In this document: positions 22,455-23,969 of the stretch, piece after piece
Layout of the letters: each line of letters opens with the position of its first letter
How positions within the stretch are numbered: the stretch's first letter is position 1
Source of the DNA: a virus
DNA: 23,969 nt
IMG/VR virus record: IMGVR_UViG_3300033571_005114
Location: 1 to 23,969 of that record
Reading direction: 5' to 3' (one strand)
The notes under the pieces: generated by a model
Seen by the model: the letters and a program-made list of their open reading frames with translations, nothing else
The model's database searches: none
Told to the model about the DNA's origin: nothing
Position numbers and translations under genes: made by a program

Positions 22455-22824
22455 TACTCTTAAGAACGATACTATCATAGGCATTCCTAAGACTCTTACA
22501 TTGTATCTTATACAAGATGCAATTAAAGCAGACTCTTATGCTGAAGAGATTGTATTACTTAAGAAAGGCTTAGACATCAAGCAAGAGGTAATTACTAAAC
22601 AAGATACTGTAATTCAACTGCATAAACAGAAAGAAGCAGGGTTTAGAAAGCAGATTAATGATTGCAATGACTTGGTATCTGAGTTTGAAGCAAAGAATAT
22701 TGGTTTAGAAAAGCAAGTAGTTAAGAAGACTAGAGCTAAAAGATTCTGGTTTACAGTAGCTATTGCTGCAACAGCTAGTATATTTATCACACACTATTCA
22801 TGGAAAGAATCTGTGCCTTGGTAA
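22339..22824 (+). CDS. Protein with N-terminal signal and C-terminal membrane segment (161 aa), spanin-like layout
   Basis: I start at MQNLILLTSMLLM because the following 15 residues form a typical signal peptide ending near SSSFCQT. A longer reading upstream lacks such sense. The body is a proline-rich stretch (VKTPPPPQK) and then long helices with heptads (EIVLLKKGLDIKQEVITKQD, GFRKQINDCNDLVSEFEAKN). The end is a single membrane segment (FWFTVAIAATASIFITHY) and a short tail. Signal plus periplasmic coiled coil plus C-terminal anchor resembles a unimolecular spanin. The cysteine near the signal end lacks a proper lipobox (SFC), however. It overlaps both neighbours. Confidence 0.55.
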   Translation: MQNLILLTSMLLMTSSSFCQTDTTEVKTPPPPQKTLSINTLKNDTIIGIPKTLTLYLIQDAIKADSYAEEIVLLKKGLDIKQEVITKQDTVIQLHKQKEAGFRKQINDCNDLVSEFEAKNIGLEKQVVKKTRAKRFWFTVAIAATASIFITHYSWKESVPW

Positions 22825-22940
22825 TACTTATTGTTTTGTGTACAGGCTGTGCACAACAAGTGACAGATCCTACAAGACCTGATGTAGCTCGTAAAGCATA
22901 CAAGACTCAGCAGATTAATCTGCAACATTTTTCTTACTAA
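22800..22940 (+). CDS. Small lipoprotein, o-spanin (Rz1-like) candidate (46 aa)
   Basis: MERICALVILIVLCTGC is a short hydrophobic signal ending in C17, and CTGC is close to a lipobox. The -3 residue is Cys rather than Leu. The mature part would be about 30 polar residues (AQQVTDPTRPDVARKAYKT). Its ATG lies 24 bases inside the 3' end of the previous gene in another frame, an arrangement typical of Rz/Rz1 pairs. Its stop is five bases before the tRNA-Met gene. A very small outer-membrane lipoprotein next to coiled-coil inner-membrane proteins fits an o-spanin. It is too short to be certain. Confidence 0.55.
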   Translation: MERICALVILIVLCTGCAQQVTDPTRPDVARKAYKTQQINLQHFSY

Positions 22941-22945
22941 TAGTA

Positions 22946-23019
22946 GGGCCTTTAGCTCAGTAGGTTAGAGCGACAGACTCATAATCTGTATGTCGTAGGT
23001 TCAATCCCTACAGGGCCCA
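22946..23019 (+). tRNA. tRNA-Met or tRNA-Ile2 (anticodon CAU)
   Basis: Acceptor GGGCCTT/AGGGCCC, D-stem GCTC/GAGC, anticodon arm ACAGA-CTCATAA-TCTGT and T-arm GTAGG-TTCAATC-CCTAC are all complete, with discriminator A. The anticodon is CAU. The first pair is G-C, so it is not an initiator. Elongator Met versus Ile (lysidine-modified) cannot be decided by eye. It is the first of a three-gene tRNA cluster. CCA is not encoded. Confidence 0.93.
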
Positions 23020-23024
23020 CTATT

Positions 23025-23109
23025 GCCTAAGTGGTGGAATTGGTAGACACGAGGGACTTAAAATCCCTTTCTACAAAATAGAGTGCAGGTTCAACTCCTG
23101 TCTTAGGTA
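23025..23109 (+). tRNA. tRNA-Leu (anticodon UAA)
   Basis: Acceptor GCCTAAG/CTTAGGT (with one G-U), the D-arm GTGG...ACAC region, and anticodon arm AGGGA-CTTAAAA-TCCCT giving anticodon TAA are present. There is a long class II variable arm around CTACAAAATAGAG and T-arm GCAGG-TTCAACT-CCTGT. The discriminator is A. It reads UUA, a codon favoured in AT-rich genomes. Confidence 0.92.
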
Positions 23110-23114
23110 CAAAT

Positions 23115-23219
23115 AGTCAGGTGGCGGAATGGTAGACGCTAAAAATGTAAGGAAGGAAGACATAAATCAAAAGTCCTGAAAGAAGGATTCCATGCAGGTT
23201 CGAATCCTGTCCTTGACTA
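23115..23219 (+). tRNA. Aberrant tRNA-Leu-like gene with insertion at the anticodon arm
   Basis: The D-arm (GCGGAATGGTAGACGC) and T-arm (GCAGG-TTCGAAT-CCTGT) are those of a tRNA-Leu. AGTCAGG can pair with CTTGACT as acceptor, but one extra base (C at 23211) lies after the T-stem. Between D-arm and T-arm there are about 54 bases. TCAAAAGTCCT looks like the 3' half of a Leu(CAA) anticodon arm, yet its 5' half is interrupted by about 20 extra bases (AAAAATGTAAGGAAGGAAGAC region). The variable arm can form TCCT-GAAAGA-AGGA. It may be a pseudogene, a tRNA with a very short intron, or a tRNA-like RNA with another role. Confidence 0.6.
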
Positions 23220-23229
23220 GACAAGATGT

Positions 23230-23270
23230 ATGTAGGAGGTAGAAATATCTCCTACATCTCTTGTTTTACT
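23230..23270 (+). terminator. Terminator of the tRNA cluster, GNRA-capped
   Basis: ATGTAGGAGGTA (23230-23241) pairs with TATCTCCTACAT (23246-23257) over 12 bp with one G-U, capped by a GAAA tetraloop. CTCTTGTTTT follows. The hairpin lies 10 bases after the last tRNA-like gene and just before the HNH promoter. Confidence 0.75.
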
Positions 23271-23290
23271 AACATAGGTTCGTATATTTG
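23260..23290 (+). promoter_or_regulatory. Bacteroidetes-type promoter of the HNH gene
   Basis: TATATTTG (23283-23290) is a perfect -7 box and CTTG (23260-23263) is a three-of-four -33 box, with 19 bases between. The start is expected about 5 bases after the -7 box, leaving a leader of roughly 15 bases to the ATG at 23310. This is the only clear host-type promoter on the plus strand. Confidence 0.65.
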
Positions 23291-23309
23291 TGACTACAAA
23301 TGTATAACT

Positions 23310-23723
23310 ATGGAAAGATTCTTTAATAAAATTAATAAGACAGATACTTGTTGGTTATGGACTGCAAGTTTGAGAGGTAAAACAGGATATGGCGCATTCA
23401 AACTTAATGGTAAAGTTATAGATGCTCATAGAATATCTTATGAATTGCATAATGGTATTATTCCTGAAGGAATGTATGTATGTCACACCTGTGATACTAG
23501 AAAATGTGTAAACCCTAATCATTTATTTTTAGGTTCTCCTAAAGATAATTGGCAAGATGGGTTTGATAAAGAAAGAATTAAATTATCAGGAGGAATAGAT
23601 GCTAAAAAACTTAAAAAACATCCAAGTAGAGGCGCTTATTTAAGGGGATGTAGATGTAATGAATGTAAAGCTATCAATAATATGATGGTTAAAAGATATA
23701 GGGAAGGATTAAAAAGTAAATAA
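23310..23723 (+). CDS. HNH homing-type endonuclease (137 aa)
   Basis: The HNH fold is readable in order. CWLWTASLRGKTGYGAFKLNGKVIDAHRISYELHNG includes H40 of the AHR motif. PEGMYVCHTCDTRKCVNPNHLFLG includes the zinc-binding and catalytic residues (C58, H59, C61, C66, N68-N70, H71), and the KDN tail follows. A second cysteine group at the C-terminus (GCRCNEC, residues 113-119) may bind another zinc and DNA. I use the ATG at 23310, which follows the promoter and gives the usual MERFFNKI start. The reading from 23226 would run through the terminator. Such free-standing enzymes cut near their own insertion site and spread; here it lies behind a tRNA cluster. Confidence 0.9.
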   Translation: MERFFNKINKTDTCWLWTASLRGKTGYGAFKLNGKVIDAHRISYELHNGIIPEGMYVCHTCDTRKCVNPNHLFLGSPKDNWQDGFDKERIKLSGGIDAKKLKKHPSRGAYLRGCRCNECKAINNMMVKRYREGLKSK

Positions 23724-23759
23724 TCCTGTCCTGACTACTAACATTAAATCAGAAACACT

Positions 23760-23966
23760 ATGACACCAAAAGAAAAAGCAGAAGATTTAGTAAGCAGATA
23801 TAAAAGAGAAATACTAAGGGGAAAGTATCGCATTGATGGATTTGTAATTGAAGAACTAGCTGAAGAATGTGCATTAATAGCTGTGGATGAGATATTCAGG
23901 AATAATACTGATGAATCTAAACATGACTATTGGATAAACGTAAAAGAAGAAATAGAAAAACTATGA
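23760..23966 (+). CDS. Small conserved phage protein (68 aa)
   Basis: The sequence MTPKEKAEDLVSRYKREI ... ECALIAVDEIFRN ... DYWINVKEEIEKL is a pattern I have seen in many small hypothetical proteins of Bacteroidota phages. It has an N-terminal helix with KEKA and LV, a middle A-x-x-x-VDEI helix, and a C-terminal YW-x-x-VK-x-EIEKL. It is probably a helical hairpin. No function has been described to my knowledge. It is the last gene in the window and its stop codon is included. Confidence 0.75.
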   Translation: MTPKEKAEDLVSRYKREILRGKYRIDGFVIEELAEECALIAVDEIFRNNTDESKHDYWINVKEEIEKL

Positions 23967-23969
23967 CAC

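Noticed and set aside
23226-23723. 165-aa start for the HNH gene
   Set aside because: The extra 28 residues would be read through the tRNA terminator hairpin and upstream of the promoter -7 box.

Overview
This window looks like part of a tailed double-stranded DNA phage that infects Bacteroidota, most likely a crAss-like phage (Crassvirales). Three things support that. There is a terminase large subunit next to a large portal protein whose core (QELVGNVERS-type motif) and glutamine-rich C-terminus resemble crAss-like portals. A small HU/IHF-like gene lies in the same operon. Promoters of the Bacteroidetes type (TTTG, about 20 bases, TAnnTTTG) occur in front of transcription units, and Shine-Dalgarno sequences are essentially absent. 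Family names rest on reading the proteins, not on a database search.

Two gene blocks diverge at about 18.9-19.0 kb. The left block (minus strand, 18.2 kb down to 1) is a tightly packed virion and packaging operon. In transcription order it holds a winged-helix-like protein, an HU/IHF-like protein, a zinc-ribbon protein, a basic protein, a GroES-like co-chaperonin, a Dps/DUF5856-like helical protein, a YegP-like small protein, a putative small terminase, the large terminase and the portal. About 11 kb of fibre or appendage genes follow: a collagen-like/beta-helix fibre, a second fibre sharing its N-terminal anchor, a 1045-residue multi-module beta-sandwich protein and several small decoration-type proteins. 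Most gene junctions are TAATG overlaps or one-base gaps, so translation is probably coupled.

Between the blocks, on the minus strand, lies the most striking element: about 425 bases without a gene (about 18222-18647). It has its own near-perfect host-type promoter, a strong intrinsic terminator, long-range helices, two GNRA-capped hairpins and a perfect 9-bp loop-to-distal-strand pseudoknot. I read it as a large structured noncoding RNA that I cannot assign to a known family. A second, weaker structured stretch with two possible pseudoknots precedes the first small membrane-protein gene of the right block (19340-19540).

The right block (plus strand, 19.0-24.0 kb) holds small, mostly unrecognised accessory genes. 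They are separated by CA-rich leaders and include two small genes between about 19.6 and 20.0 kb that are easy to miss. It also holds a tRNA-Arg(UCU), a SANT/Myb-like protein, a three-gene overlapping cassette that looks like spanins, and a cluster of tRNA-Met/Ile(CAU), tRNA-Leu(UAA) and an aberrant tRNA-Leu-like gene with about 20 extra bases around its anticodon arm. An HNH homing-type endonuclease with its own host-type promoter follows, and a small conserved phage protein closes the window.
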